A stretch of DNA of 64,000 nt from Methylacidiphilum caldifontis (GTDB lineage Bacteria; Verrucomicrobiota; Verrucomicrobiia; Methylacidiphilales; Methylacidiphilaceae), in NCBI RefSeq assembly GCF_017310505.1, contig NZ_CP065957.1, positions 1,302,001-1,366,000 on the forward strand, given 5' to 3'. Positions 36,295 through 45,275 of the stretch are shown piece after piece. The notes beneath the pieces were generated by a model. It was not told where the DNA came from, searched no databases, and saw only the letters and a program-made list of their open reading frames with translations. A program made the position numbers and the translations under genes. Position 1 is the stretch's first letter. Every line of letters starts with the position of its first letter.

Positions 36295-37542
36295 ATGCCA
36301 AATTTTCACAATAGACTTAATTCTATCCCTGAAGCATTAGAATGCTTAAGAGAGGGTAAGCTCGTCATTGTCGTCGACGACGAAGATAGAGAAAATGAAG
36401 GCGACTTTATTGGCGCAGCCGAACTTTGCAATGCAGAGACAGTCAATTTCATGACAAAGGTAGGCCGGGGTCTGATATGCGTCGCGTTGACTCAAGAGCA
36501 GGCAGATAGACTAGACCTTCCTTTGATGGTTCAACCCAAGGATAACACGGCCCTCTATGGTACACCCTTTACCGTATCAGTAGATTACATTGAGGGCACG
36601 ACCACTGGGATTTCTGCCGAAGATAGAGCTAAAACCATTAGAGCCTTAGCCCATCCAAGATCTCGTTCCTCCGATTTTAGAAGGCCTGGACATATTTTCC
36701 CTCTTCGTTCTTCTCCAGGTGGAGTATTAATGCGTGCTGGCCATACTGAAGCAGCGGTTGACTTAGCGAGGTTAAGTGGCTTAAATCCAGCGGGGGTTCT
36801 TGTCGAAATTATGAAAGATGATGGAACCATGGCTAGATTAGATGATCTGCAAAAAATGGCAAAGACTTATGGTTTGCCTATCATTACCATTAAAGATCTC
36901 ATCTCTTATCGCATCCAAAATGAATCGCTTGTTGAAAAGCTCATTTCGGTCAATCTTCCTACAGAATTTGGCTCTTTTCAGTTACTGGCATTTAAAAATA
37001 TTTTAACCCATGAAGAACACCTAGCCCTGGTCAAGGGAAAATGGGATCCCGATGAAGCTGTTTTAGTAAGAGTACACTCCCAATGTCTTACCGGAGAAAT
37101 CTTTCATTCCCTTCGCTGTGATTGCCGGCAACAATTAGAAATGGCGATGGAAGCTATCGAAAAAGAAGGTAAAGGGGTAATCGTTTATCTCAAACAGGAA
37201 GGAAGGGGAATCGGCCTTTTAAATAAACTTAAAGCCTATAGATTACAAGACTCTGGAATGGATACTGTAGAAGCAAATCTAGCTTTGGCCTTTGCAGCGG
37301 ATAATAGGGATTATGGAATAGGCTGCCAGATTTTACGATCTCTTGGGATCCGTCGTCTTCGCCTTCTCACCAATAACCCCATTAAGCGTATTGGACTGGA
37401 AGGGTATGGGTTGGAAATTGTTGAAAGAATTCCCTTACACGTTAAAGCTAACGATTACAACAGAAATTATCTTCGGACAAAGGTTGATAAACTGGGACAT
37501 TTAATACCTAAAGAATTAATAGATTCGACCGATGATAAATAA
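36295..37542 (+). CDS. ribBA: Bifunctional DHBP synthase / GTP cyclohydrolase II
   Basis: Supplies both precursors of riboflavin. Residues 1-~205 are 3,4-dihydroxy-2-butanone-4-phosphate synthase ([21 protein letters not shown], then [16 protein letters not shown] and [14 protein letters not shown]). Residues ~210-415 are GTP cyclohydrolase II, with [20 protein letters not shown], which holds the zinc cysteines, then [18 protein letters not shown] and [17 protein letters not shown]. Both halves look complete at 415 residues. It lies 71 bp beyond the right end of the TnpB element, so its upstream control region may have been displaced by the insertion. Confidence 0.97.
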   Translation: MPNFHNRLNSIPEALECLREGKLVIVVDDEDRENEGDFIGAAELCNAETVNFMTKVGRGLICVALTQEQADRLDLPLMVQPKDNTALYGTPFTVSVDYIEGTTTGISAEDRAKTIRALAHPRSRSSDFRRPGHIFPLRSSPGGVLMRAGHTEAAVDLARLSGLNPAGVLVEIMKDDGTMARLDDLQKMAKTYGLPIITIKDLISYRIQNESLVEKLISVNLPTEFGSFQLLAFKNILTHEEHLALVKGKWDPDEAVLVRVHSQCLTGEIFHSLRCDCRQQLEMAMEAIEKEGKGVIVYLKQEGRGIGLLNKLKAYRLQDSGMDTVEANLALAFAADNRDYGIGCQILRSLGIRRLRLLTNNPIKRIGLEGYGLEIVERIPLHVKANDYNRNYLRTKVDKLGHLIPKELIDSTDDK

Positions 37543-37554
37543 GGTTGTGGGAAG

Positions 37555-38322
37555 ATGGCTGGGAAAAAAAATTTAAAAAATCTTTTTTGCAGTATTCTCC
37601 AGGTAATCCTTAGTCTTTTTCTTTTTATTACCATGGATAATGTCATCTTTCTTTTGGTCGATTCATCCGCTTATGGAAATTCGAATCAAGGGAAATTAGA
37701 GGAGTGGATAGTGGTCAGTGGTGGGCCTGCTTTGCGCTTTTTTGAACATGGCAAAGCGGATTCCCATGATAAATATTGGGGAAATTTTATCCGGGCTTCT
37801 GTAGCAAGGATTGAGCAGCTGCAATTATCTCAACCTCAAAATGTTGAAATAAGCTGGCTTGTTTTTCGTCCCGGATACTTAAGACGCAGCAAGGAAGAAA
37901 AGCTTGATATTCTTGCTCAGATCGTTAATCAAGCTAATGCTCTTGGAGTTCAACTATTCTGGTTCGACACAAAAGAAGAGTTGATCAATTATCTTAATTT
38001 TGGCAAAGATCGAAAATACGAACCAATCGGTAATTTCGACTATTTTGGCCATTCTAACAAAGCCTGTTTTATGTTTGATTACAGCTCGCAGTTTGACAAT
38101 CTTTCCCAGGAATTTCTCCACGAGAAGGAATTAGCTTTAATTGAAAAAAAAATATTTACTAAAAAAGCGACTATCAAAAGCTGGGGATGTCATTCGGGAG
38201 AGTTTTTTTCACAGAAATGGAAAAAAAGATTTGGTATACCTATGACAGGAGCTGTTGGTAAAACTGACTATACAAGTGCAAGCCTCCCTTATTTATCTAA
38301 AAACGGCAAATGGACTCAATAA
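37555..38322 (+). CDS. Exported protein of unknown function with His/Cys dyad pattern
   Basis: A 255-residue protein with a hydrophobic N-terminus (about 10-38) that may be a signal or anchor. Two strand-plus-residue blocks stand out: IGNFDYFGHSN with His166 and TIKSWGCHSGEFFSQ with Cys212, 46 residues apart and in the order of the catalytic dyad of clan CD (caspase-like) peptidases. The end GIPMTGAVGKTDY is also distinctive. No known family is recognised and protease activity is only an inference. It starts 12 nt after ribBA and its end overlaps the next gene by 13 nt. Confidence 0.6.
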   Translation: MAGKKNLKNLFCSILQVILSLFLFITMDNVIFLLVDSSAYGNSNQGKLEEWIVVSGGPALRFFEHGKADSHDKYWGNFIRASVARIEQLQLSQPQNVEISWLVFRPGYLRRSKEEKLDILAQIVNQANALGVQLFWFDTKEELINYLNFGKDRKYEPIGNFDYFGHSNKACFMFDYSSQFDNLSQEFLHEKELALIEKKIFTKKATIKSWGCHSGEFFSQKWKKRFGIPMTGAVGKTDYTSASLPYLSKNGKWTQ

Positions 38323-38924
38323 GAACAATTGGTTTTCAACTGCTTAGCATTTTTTTCTTTTTAACCTTCGGAACACTGTATGGTCAACCCTCGGCAACAG
38401 CAGAAATTCCTCGCTTGCCCATTCCATCTCCCCCTAATGATCCCCAACAACAGAGTTCGGTTGTAACGGCTGATCGAGCGAACACTGAAAAAGAAAAACC
38501 TCTTTTACCTCCCGCTCAATATGCCACTGAACCTTTAAACCCACCTCCTGGGATATCCGTAGAAGAATACATTGGCCATAGAGCTGTGGACAAAAATGGC
38601 AGTGGATGGGGATGGGTAAAAAGACCAAATGAGGACTGGAAAGATGCCCATTGGGTAGCTTTAAAAGAGACTCCCGGAGGAATAGTTGCTCCCTGGAGAA
38701 AACTTAAAAAAAAGACTGCTGATGATAATTTTGAATATCGAATGAAAGGATACATAACCGATTATAAAGTCTACGACCCTCATACAAACGAATTACTAGA
38801 AGTTTTTGTTCCCGAAATGATCGTACCCATAGGACCAGCAAAACCTTTAGCGATGAAACCCGGTCCTCCGTCCCGTTTTTCTCATATTCCGGAAGAATGG
38901 ACTACAAGGAGAACCTCTCAATAG
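38310..38924 (+). CDS. Exported proline-rich protein of unknown function
   Basis: A 204-residue protein with a signal peptide (IGFQLLSIFFFLTFGTLYGQ), a proline/glutamine-rich linker (about 30-80), then a compact domain with GHRAVDKNGSGWGWVKRPNEDW and YRMKGYITDYKVYDPHTNE, ending in a proline-rich basic tail. No family is recognised. The 13-nt overlap with the preceding gene suggests the two exported proteins are co-translated and may work together. Its stop is followed within about 40 bp by IS-derived DNA. Confidence 0.55.
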   Translation: MDSIRTIGFQLLSIFFFLTFGTLYGQPSATAEIPRLPIPSPPNDPQQQSSVVTADRANTEKEKPLLPPAQYATEPLNPPPGISVEEYIGHRAVDKNGSGWGWVKRPNEDWKDAHWVALKETPGGIVAPWRKLKKKTADDNFEYRMKGYITDYKVYDPHTNELLEVFVPEMIVPIGPAKPLAMKPGPPSRFSHIPEEWTTRRTSQ

Positions 38925-38959
38925 GATTTGCAAGCTTTCATATCCAACCTTGCGTCTAC

Positions 38960-39132
38960 GTGATGAGAACGCCGCCAAGGTGCTTATGAGCTGGGTCATG
39001 AAACAGATTGGTGGCCAGGAACCGGCCAAGGCGTGGAGGGAGGAAAGACCGGCAAGCCTTCCAGGCAACCCGGCACTCCCGTAGAAGCGCGAAGCTCACG
39101 CCATACCATCAGGTTGGCGGGAGTAGTTCATT
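38960..39132 (+). mobile_element. Solo right end of the copy-1 IS605 element
   Basis: These 173 bp match 16858-17030 without gaps and with about nine mismatches by eye. They encode the last TnpB residues (DENAAKVLMSWVMKQIGG) plus the terminal palindromic region. The remainder of the element is gone. As with copy 1, the terminal TTCA gives the TGA stop of the convergent neighbour, here haoB. Confidence 0.88.
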
Positions 39133-40096
39133 CAATCTTATAAATCTGTATATATCCTCCCCAAGTTGACTGATAGAGAAGCTTTACCCCAGCAAGAGGA
39201 TTCTTTAGGGAAGAAGTTAAGGGAAGAAGTCTGCCAAGAAGAGTTTCTTGGGCTCTTTTGTCTGCCCTCCAGGCTAATATGGCCTGGGTAGGTAATTGTT
39301 GAAGAAAAAAACTAGCGGACTGTTTTTCGTTTACCCATTTCATAACTGTGGGGATAGATCCATGAATATCTGATCCAGAAAGAGGGAAAATCCTCATCTC
39401 AAAACCCATTTCATAGGGTGTTTTACCAAAAGCCAGGGCTAAATTTGAAATGTCTTCGGCACTTACACAGACAAACAAAGCACGGTTCTTAGGTAAAGCT
39501 TGCTTGAGCATTTCCAGCCCTTCAGATGCAGTAGAGTTGTAAGCTTTAGCTAAAATAGCCAATTTTCCAGTTTCTAGGGGAGCACCAAAGATCTCTTCAA
39601 AAAGAAAATTAACCTTTTGGGGTATAACCGTTGAATCATAGTTTTCAATCCATACTTCTTGGCCAGTAAAAAGTTTTAATCGCTGGGAGATATCCCACCA
39701 ACCAATAAAAAGAGAGTTGGGGGGAGCATGATTGCTGACTACTCGTGCTAGATCTTCCCATAATCGACACAATATATCATCTGTTTCAGTACCTATGGGT
39801 TTAGGAGGATATATCCTAGCTAAAGATTCTTTCTTTTTTTCGTCCAAATAATGAGCAATCCAAAAATCTCCATTTTTGCTAAAGGTATAATGGAAATATT
39901 TCAGAATGGGGAAAAAGGTAGGAACTGAAAAATATTTACCCTCTTTTGTTTCGACAGTAAAGGGCGGGGAGGAATTTCTCTTGGCTACAAATAAACTCTG
40001 AACAACCAATAATATTCCCCCAATGAGAAGGACCAGGCCCAAGATAATTTTGAGATTAAGTTTGCTCAAAAATTTTTTTATTTCTGCAATATTCAA
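39128..40096 (-). CDS. haoB: Hydroxylamine oxidation protein HaoB-like
   Basis: A 322-residue membrane-anchored protein: one N-terminal helix (IILGLVLLIGGILLVVQSLF), then an exported domain with GWWDISQRLKLFTGQEVWI, LFVCVSAEDISNLALAFG and LQQLPTQAILAWRADK. The position directly after haoA (27 nt) and the overall sequence fit HaoB, found beside hydroxylamine dehydrogenase in ammonia oxidisers and methanotrophs. Its precise role is not settled. The last codons run into the IS remnant, which supplies TGA, so the natural end may be altered. Confidence 0.78.
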   Translation of the reverse strand: MNIAEIKKFLSKLNLKIILGLVLLIGGILLVVQSLFVAKRNSSPPFTVETKEGKYFSVPTFFPILKYFHYTFSKNGDFWIAHYLDEKKKESLARIYPPKPIGTETDDILCRLWEDLARVVSNHAPPNSLFIGWWDISQRLKLFTGQEVWIENYDSTVIPQKVNFLFEEIFGAPLETGKLAILAKAYNSTASEGLEMLKQALPKNRALFVCVSAEDISNLALAFGKTPYEMGFEMRIFPLSGSDIHGSIPTVMKWVNEKQSASFFLQQLPTQAILAWRADKRAQETLLGRLLPLTSSLKNPLAGVKLLYQSTWGGYIQIYKIE

Positions 40097-40123
40097 TAGA
40101 TCATTGCAATAAAAGAGAAAGAC

Positions 40124-42325
40124 TTATTTTTTCTTTTTGCCCATCATGATCGAAAGAAAAGCTGAACTTAACAGGAATGCTCCAAGACCCGATCCCGCAA
40201 TACCTACAAAAAGTTTTATTTTTCTAGCAAACGGGGATGGCGAATCTTTTTTGTCAGAAAGCGGCTTACTTTTTGCCCATCCTCTCAGCCGGGTATTTTC
40301 ATCCATTATTTCAGTATATCGTTCAAGCAATACTCCCCATCCCGCCGAATAGGTAAATCCACCTGGATTTTCATGCATTACCCCTTTGTAATGTTGTATC
40401 ATATCATGCTCCCACATATTGGCATAAACTCTTTCGACATGACTGGGATTGTTGTCCTTAGCCCAAAAAAGCTGGGAAAACGCACCAGGAGAATCTTTTT
40501 CGGGGGGAGGGGGAGCAGGTCTATTCGTTTTTTGCCCTACAAGAAGCCCATCCTTATAAAGGGCTTCAACCACTTTTTTAGCTTCTTCTTGGACCTTTAA
40601 TCCGTCAAAGATGGCTTGATCGGCGGTGTCTAACCAATCTGAGGCAAAACGAGCAGAGTGACAAGCAGAACAAGTAGTTATCCAATCCTCTTTTCTCTGT
40701 TGATACCAAGGATGTTTTTCTTTGATTCCCTGAGCTATTTCAGGGGTAGGATTAAATGCCCAACGGACTTTTCTTACAAGATTATGGCTATACTCCCCAT
40801 GATACTCAAAATGACAACTTGCACAGGTCGGAGCCGTATAGGCACCTTTTGTCATGGCCTCTTTTAAAGGCAGCTCAAAGTTCCAATTTTTGCCTTGAAC
40901 CTGAAAAATTGTTCCATGTTTAGAAAGCATGTAGTTTTCAAATTCATTGTGATCCACTCCATTATGACAGGTTGAACAAGATAAGGGGTTGCGGGCTTCG
41001 GCAGCCGAAAAGCTATGCCTAGTATGACAACCATCACAGCGATTCTGCTGGTAATGGCACATATCACAACCTTGAGCAACAGCACGTTCAGGCATAGCTG
41101 CCCAAGCTGCAAGATTGACATTTGCTTCCCAATCTACTGCATGAGAAGGATGTCCTTGCGGCCATTCATTGTTTGGCCATTTCTGTTTTCTCTCAGCCTC
41201 AGATTCAGCAAACTGCTTAACATGACAACTTCCACAGGTGACCCTATCAGGCATATGGAGATCTACATCATGCCGGATTTTCTGTGCTCCAATTGCTCCA
41301 TGGCAATCGATACAGGAGACTTCCTTAAGGTGTTCATTTATCTTGAGAACTCCAGCATCACGGAGTTGTTTTTCTACCGCTTCGAGTTCTTTCTTTTTAT
41401 ATGCTTTGGGATCTTGATCAGAAAGTTGTCTGATAGAGCTGATTTGTCCATGGGTACTTTTTTCCCAAGCATGGAATACTCCTGGAGTCACTGATTTATG
41501 ACAAGTTATACAATCCGTTCGGCTGACTTCTCCTTTAATTGTTTGAGGAGGATGATAAAAAGTCTTTGGATTCCAATACCTTTCCACGGGAATGGGTTCC
41601 CAATATTGGGCATAAATGCCTTTAGCTGGATGGGATTGATCATATCCTTTTATCAGGGAATTCAGATCCTCTTCAGGCACATTGGCCAACTTAACAGACA
41701 GTTCCTTAGGCCTTGAAGTCCAGACAGCATAAGCTGTCATGGATTTTTTCCTATGCATTTTGACATCCTCTGAACTCACATAAAGATTATTTGAAGAACG
41801 CTTTTCTTGAGCACCCCACCTGTTGATCACGTAATTGAGCACATCAGCAATCTGCTGGTCATTAAAAACATTGGCCCATCCAGGCATTGATCCATTGTAT
41901 CTTTGATCACCGACTTGAATGGGTCCTTCAACGCCAAAAAGAACAACATCAATGAGATAATCTTTAGCCTTTTTTGAGCCCATGATTTCAGGGATATGCC
42001 CTGCAAGGGGAGGGAAAACACCCGTTAAACCAGCCCCCGTTTGCTGATGACAGCCCGCACAGCTACGGCTAAATACTTCCTTGCCGCTACCGCCGTTTTG
42101 TTCCTCCTTGTCTTTGGATAACAAAGGGGCTGTATTTAAAGCTAACTTTGAGGAACTGTTCTGTAACCACTCAGCCAAGAGAACTTTTTGGTTGTTTTCA
42201 ATTTGCTGGCCAACGGCAATCCCCTTTTCAAGGGTATAAAACGAAAGAGAGCCAACAAAGAATGAATATAAAACCCGTTGGAAAGCCATTTTTGGTAGCC
42301 GTTTTTTCTCTACCTTATTAAGCAA
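40124..42325 (-). CDS. haoA: Octahaem hydroxylamine dehydrogenase HaoA with N-terminal cytochrome c domain
   Basis: A 733-residue periplasmic protein. Nine CxxCH sites start at residues 89, 272, 338, 364, 420, 430, 450, 501 and 552. The last eight follow HAO spacing, with the 420 site in the position of the catalytic haem P460. Residues ~78-170 are a separate class I cytochrome c (CAGCHQQTGAG, likely Met147 ligand in NGSMPGW), which classical HAO lacks. The block HENPGGFTYSAGW (651-663) may hold the cross-linking tyrosine (Tyr659). A hydrophobic helix near 703-728 could anchor it. It oxidises hydroxylamine, formed when methane monooxygenase attacks ammonia, to NO or nitrite. Confidence 0.9.
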   Translation of the reverse strand: MLNKVEKKRLPKMAFQRVLYSFFVGSLSFYTLEKGIAVGQQIENNQKVLLAEWLQNSSSKLALNTAPLLSKDKEEQNGGSGKEVFSRSCAGCHQQTGAGLTGVFPPLAGHIPEIMGSKKAKDYLIDVVLFGVEGPIQVGDQRYNGSMPGWANVFNDQQIADVLNYVINRWGAQEKRSSNNLYVSSEDVKMHRKKSMTAYAVWTSRPKELSVKLANVPEEDLNSLIKGYDQSHPAKGIYAQYWEPIPVERYWNPKTFYHPPQTIKGEVSRTDCITCHKSVTPGVFHAWEKSTHGQISSIRQLSDQDPKAYKKKELEAVEKQLRDAGVLKINEHLKEVSCIDCHGAIGAQKIRHDVDLHMPDRVTCGSCHVKQFAESEAERKQKWPNNEWPQGHPSHAVDWEANVNLAAWAAMPERAVAQGCDMCHYQQNRCDGCHTRHSFSAAEARNPLSCSTCHNGVDHNEFENYMLSKHGTIFQVQGKNWNFELPLKEAMTKGAYTAPTCASCHFEYHGEYSHNLVRKVRWAFNPTPEIAQGIKEKHPWYQQRKEDWITTCSACHSARFASDWLDTADQAIFDGLKVQEEAKKVVEALYKDGLLVGQKTNRPAPPPPEKDSPGAFSQLFWAKDNNPSHVERVYANMWEHDMIQHYKGVMHENPGGFTYSAGWGVLLERYTEIMDENTRLRGWAKSKPLSDKKDSPSPFARKIKLFVGIAGSGLGAFLLSSAFLSIMMGKKKK

Positions 42326-42369
42326 GTCAGTAAAATATTCAAATGATTTTAAATTATTTTTTCTAATCC

Positions 42370-42882
42370 CTAAAAAAGGTCCTCATTTTTGGTTTGCCAA
42401 CCTTCTTCTCCTTCAATGAGTTCACCTTTGAAAGCCCTGGACTGCCATTTTTGACCATATTCCTTTTCGACCTGGGAAATTTCTTTGCCATTTTTTTTGG
42501 CCTCAAGGTTATAAAGGATTTGCCTGTCTCGATTTTCTCCATCGACAATTTTATGAACATAATCCCTGTATTCTTCATCTTCTGGGGATTTCAGAATGTG
42601 TAGGTAACCATCTTTGCCTTCCCCAATGATTCGGCTGTTTTTAAGACTCTGCACTTGCCCCATTCTCATTCTTCTTCTTTCTTGAATAGAACCGTAAGAA
42701 TAATAAGGTTGTTGCATCGGTGGACTTTTTACATCTACTGAAACGTTAACATCGTAGAGAACGGGTTTTTGGGGAACCATATGCACCGATCGACAACTTG
42801 AGGTTATCAGGACTTGAACTAAAGCCAAACTCCCAAAAAGGATTTTGACTTTAATGTTTTTAATATCTTTTGTCCCACCCAT
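42370..42882 (-). CDS. YdbL/DUF1318-like lipoprotein
   Basis: About 170 residues. A hydrophobic N-terminus ends at a cysteine (ALVQVLITSSC), a possible but non-ideal lipobox. The C-terminal domain has the DUF1318 pattern: SLKNSRIIGEGKDGYLHIL, then IVDGENRDRQILYNLEAKKNGKEIS and a tryptophan-rich end. YdbL relatives accompany YnbE/YdbH in envelope biology in enterobacteria; here it precedes haoA by 44 nt and may be in that operon. The frame is open to 42951, but the ATG at 42882 with GGGATAAT upstream gives a proper signal sequence. Confidence 0.7.
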   Translation of the reverse strand: MGGTKDIKNIKVKILFGSLALVQVLITSSCRSVHMVPQKPVLYDVNVSVDVKSPPMQQPYYSYGSIQERRRMRMGQVQSLKNSRIIGEGKDGYLHILKSPEDEEYRDYVHKIVDGENRDRQILYNLEAKKNGKEISQVEKEYGQKWQSRAFKGELIEGEEGWQTKNEDLF

Positions 42883-43254
42883 TATTATCCCTTTATCGGA
42901 AGCGATGTTTTGAAGCAAGAGGATATTCTTTTGGCTTTTTAAAAAGGGCAAATCGAAAAGAATAAAAGAGCTTGTAACATTCTTTGCCTACCAAAAGGGA
43001 TAACAAGCTTCTTGCCCACTGACACAGATTAGGGGTCTAACCTAAGATCACTTACAACTCTATGGTGCTAAAGTTTCATGCTTCAGCAAGACAACCCTTG
43101 CCAGTTGGATCCAATAGCTGACCAATGCTTTGGTTACTGCACCTTCGGAATATTCATCGGATAGTGATCTTCAACGTGTTAGGAAACCTTAGCCCTCGAT
43201 CATCGTTAGAGATAGCCTAAATTGCATACTTAAAAAAAGTCGCTTTCATCGTGC
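42883..43254. other. Intergenic stretch, possible gene relic
   Basis: Here 372 bp hold no recognised gene. On the minus strand 43060-43170 is open for 36 codons without an ATG and reads like coding sequence (EGAVTKALVSYWIQLARVV, ending HETLAP), interrupted upstream by a stop. It could be the tail of a decayed gene, but no family was recognised. No known RNA gene was seen. Confidence 0.4.
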
Positions 43255-43947
43255 CTACTCGGACAATGGAAGAGAGAGTTGAGAAAAATGGAAAAAATTT
43301 TCTTTAATTTCATTTAAAGCAAATCGTACTTCTTTAAAGGCTGACGAAAGGAATGAAAAAATACCCTGCAAACTGTGCTTTTTAGCTTCGGGATAACTTG
43401 CCGCTCGAGCATAACTTCTTTTCCCAATGTCTTCGTAAAATTCAATACCCGCAGAACCATTCCAGCAACGCTCCACATTTTCTTTAAAAATTCCACAAAC
43501 AAACAAGGAGTAATCGGCAATAAAATGATAGAGTCGAAAGGCTTGTAAAGGAGAAGTGGTAGATTTTTCCATTTGCACAAGCAGATCGAATATTCTCAGA
43601 AAATGTCTTCGGCTTTCAAACCGACCGAAAGCATGAAAAGATTCAGTTTTCAAAAAGCGCAAGAGCAGTCTTGATATGTATAGGTTTAACTCTTGGTTAC
43701 TCAGTCCTCTTTTGCCTAAAACAAGCCTTCCTAAACATTGAAAATAGAGTTGAGGAGAAAAGGGAATAACGTTGGGCTCTTCGAGGATAAACCTTTTTAC
43801 TGCTTCGAGATCGAGAAATTGCTCAATCTGTTGGGGTTCGTCTTTGAGAAGATGACTCAAAGCCATCTTTTCTTTTTGGGTTTTCCCTAGCTTTTGTGCT
43901 AAAATTTCAATATCTTTTTGGGTTATGTTTAGATTACTCTTGCTCAT
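43255..43947 (-). CDS. Conserved-looking protein of unknown function
   Basis: A 230-residue, mostly helical soluble protein without signal peptide. Visible blocks are FILEEPNVIPFSPQLYFQCLGR (mid N-terminus) and RRHFLRIFDLLVQMEKS, plus an aromatic stretch LYHFIADYSLFVCGIF. The spacing of FSPQLYFQCLGR after an acidic helix recalls uncharacterised proteins in other bacteria, but no named family can be given. Codon use matches the neighbours. It is divergent from the Nudix gene with a 54-nt gap. Confidence 0.6.
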   Translation of the reverse strand: MSKSNLNITQKDIEILAQKLGKTQKEKMALSHLLKDEPQQIEQFLDLEAVKRFILEEPNVIPFSPQLYFQCLGRLVLGKRGLSNQELNLYISRLLLRFLKTESFHAFGRFESRRHFLRIFDLLVQMEKSTTSPLQAFRLYHFIADYSLFVCGIFKENVERCWNGSAGIEFYEDIGKRSYARAASYPEAKKHSLQGIFSFLSSAFKEVRFALNEIKENFFHFSQLSLPLSE

Positions 43948-44001
43948 TTCGATAATTTATTAAGCACTTTTAATACCAGCTTCAAGGATCTATTTACAAC
44001 C

Positions 44002-44532
44002 ATGGAAGAATATTTTGATGTCGTAGACGACAAAGATAAAGTCATAGGGAAAGAAACTCGAAAAAATGTTCATTTAAAAAATCTCAAACATCGGGCTGTC
44101 CATATCCTTTTAGAAAACCAGAATAAAGAGGTTTTTCTTCAGAGAAGATCACCCTTAAAGGATATCAATCCAAGCTGTTGGGATTCTTCTTGCAGTGGAC
44201 ATGTCCTGTCTGGTGAGGATTATGATACGGCTGCTCAAAGAGAGTTAGTCGAAGAGTTAGGGGTAAAATTAGATAAACCTTTAATCAAACTCTTTAAATT
44301 ACCTGCAGATACAAAAACAGGAAATGAATTTATATGGGTTTATTTAGGTTTTTCGAATGGACCCTTTCTTCTTAATCCAATAGAAATATCCGAAGGCTGC
44401 TTTTATTCTCACTCATGGATTGATTTGAAACTGGCTACAGAACCTCAATCTTTCTCCAACGCCTTTATTGAAATCTGGAAATTTTTTAGAAACAAAAAAG
44501 TTTCTTCTTATGATCAAGCTCATAAGTTATAA
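44002..44532 (+). CDS. Nudix hydrolase, IPP isomerase/YfcD-like
   Basis: A 176-residue protein with a perfect Nudix box GX5EX7REUXEEXGU at residues 66-87 (Gly66, Glu72, Arg80-Glu81, Glu84-Glu85). The N-terminal EEYFDVVDDKDKVIGKETR and the CWDSSCSGHV block are typical of the subgroup containing YfcD and isopentenyl-diphosphate isomerase-like hydrolases. The substrate is unknown. Its 3' end overlaps the convergent hemolysin III gene by 13 nt, so each stop codon lies in the coding sequence of the other gene. Confidence 0.87.
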   Translation: MEEYFDVVDDKDKVIGKETRKNVHLKNLKHRAVHILLENQNKEVFLQRRSPLKDINPSCWDSSCSGHVLSGEDYDTAAQRELVEELGVKLDKPLIKLFKLPADTKTGNEFIWVYLGFSNGPFLLNPIEISEGCFYSHSWIDLKLATEPQSFSNAFIEIWKFFRNKKVSSYDQAHKL

Positions 44533-45140
44533 ACCATCAAATACATAAAAAAGCAGCCAAGAAGAACCATGATATGCCAAAGGTTATGAAAATTAAGGGA
44601 GCGCGAAGCATTTGGCCATTTGAGCATGTAGCTTAATGCCCCCACTGTATAAACAACCCCTCCTTCCAAGGCATAAAACAAAGCAACCCTAGGAAGCTGA
44701 ATTTTAGGCAAAAAGAATATGCCTACCCAACCCATACTTATATAGAGACTGGTATAGATAAAACGAGAGGGGTAAGAAAAAAATATTTTAAAAAAGATCC
44801 CTGCAGCTGCGATTGTCCATATAAGGATCAAAAGAAAACTTCTCCATTCTTTATTTGCTGCTTCTACAATGACCGGAGTATAGGTTGCAGCAATCAAAAC
44901 AAAAATTGAACAATGATCTAACCTTCTTAAAAAAGACAAGGTCTTAGATGAACAGTTCAAGGAATGGTATAGGCTGCTTGCTAAAAACATAAGGAAAAGA
45001 CCCAATCCGTAGATTAAAATATCAAGAGGTATGGTGCCCTTATTTGCTTTTTTTAAAATTAGAAAAAGCATGCCTATAATGGATAAAACAGCTCCAAAAA
45101 CGTGAGTATAGGCATTAAAAGGTTCTCTAATTTTATTCAT
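44520..45140 (-). CDS. Hemolysin III / PAQR-family membrane protein
   Basis: A seven-helix protein of 206 residues. Family motifs are REPFNAYTHVFGAVLS near the N-terminus, ASSLYHSL with metal-binding His, RRLDHCSIFVLIAATYTPV and the C-terminal FHNLWHIMVLLGC with two more histidines. Bacterial members (TrhA/YqfA) influence membrane energetics and lipid homeostasis; haemolysis was reported for a few. The role here is unknown. Confidence 0.9.
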   Translation of the reverse strand: MNKIREPFNAYTHVFGAVLSIIGMLFLILKKANKGTIPLDILIYGLGLFLMFLASSLYHSLNCSSKTLSFLRRLDHCSIFVLIAATYTPVIVEAANKEWRSFLLILIWTIAAAGIFFKIFFSYPSRFIYTSLYISMGWVGIFFLPKIQLPRVALFYALEGGVVYTVGALSYMLKWPNASRSLNFHNLWHIMVLLGCFFMYLMVYNL

Positions 45141-45275
45141 GATTTTTCAAAGTTTTCACTTCCCAGCTCACCCCTCTTTTTTTCTTCCCTTTTTATATTC
45201 TAGAATGTCAAAAAAAGAAATATCATTCTTAAGATAAAGAAAGCTCCTCTATTAAGGGATGAAGAGGAATATTTT

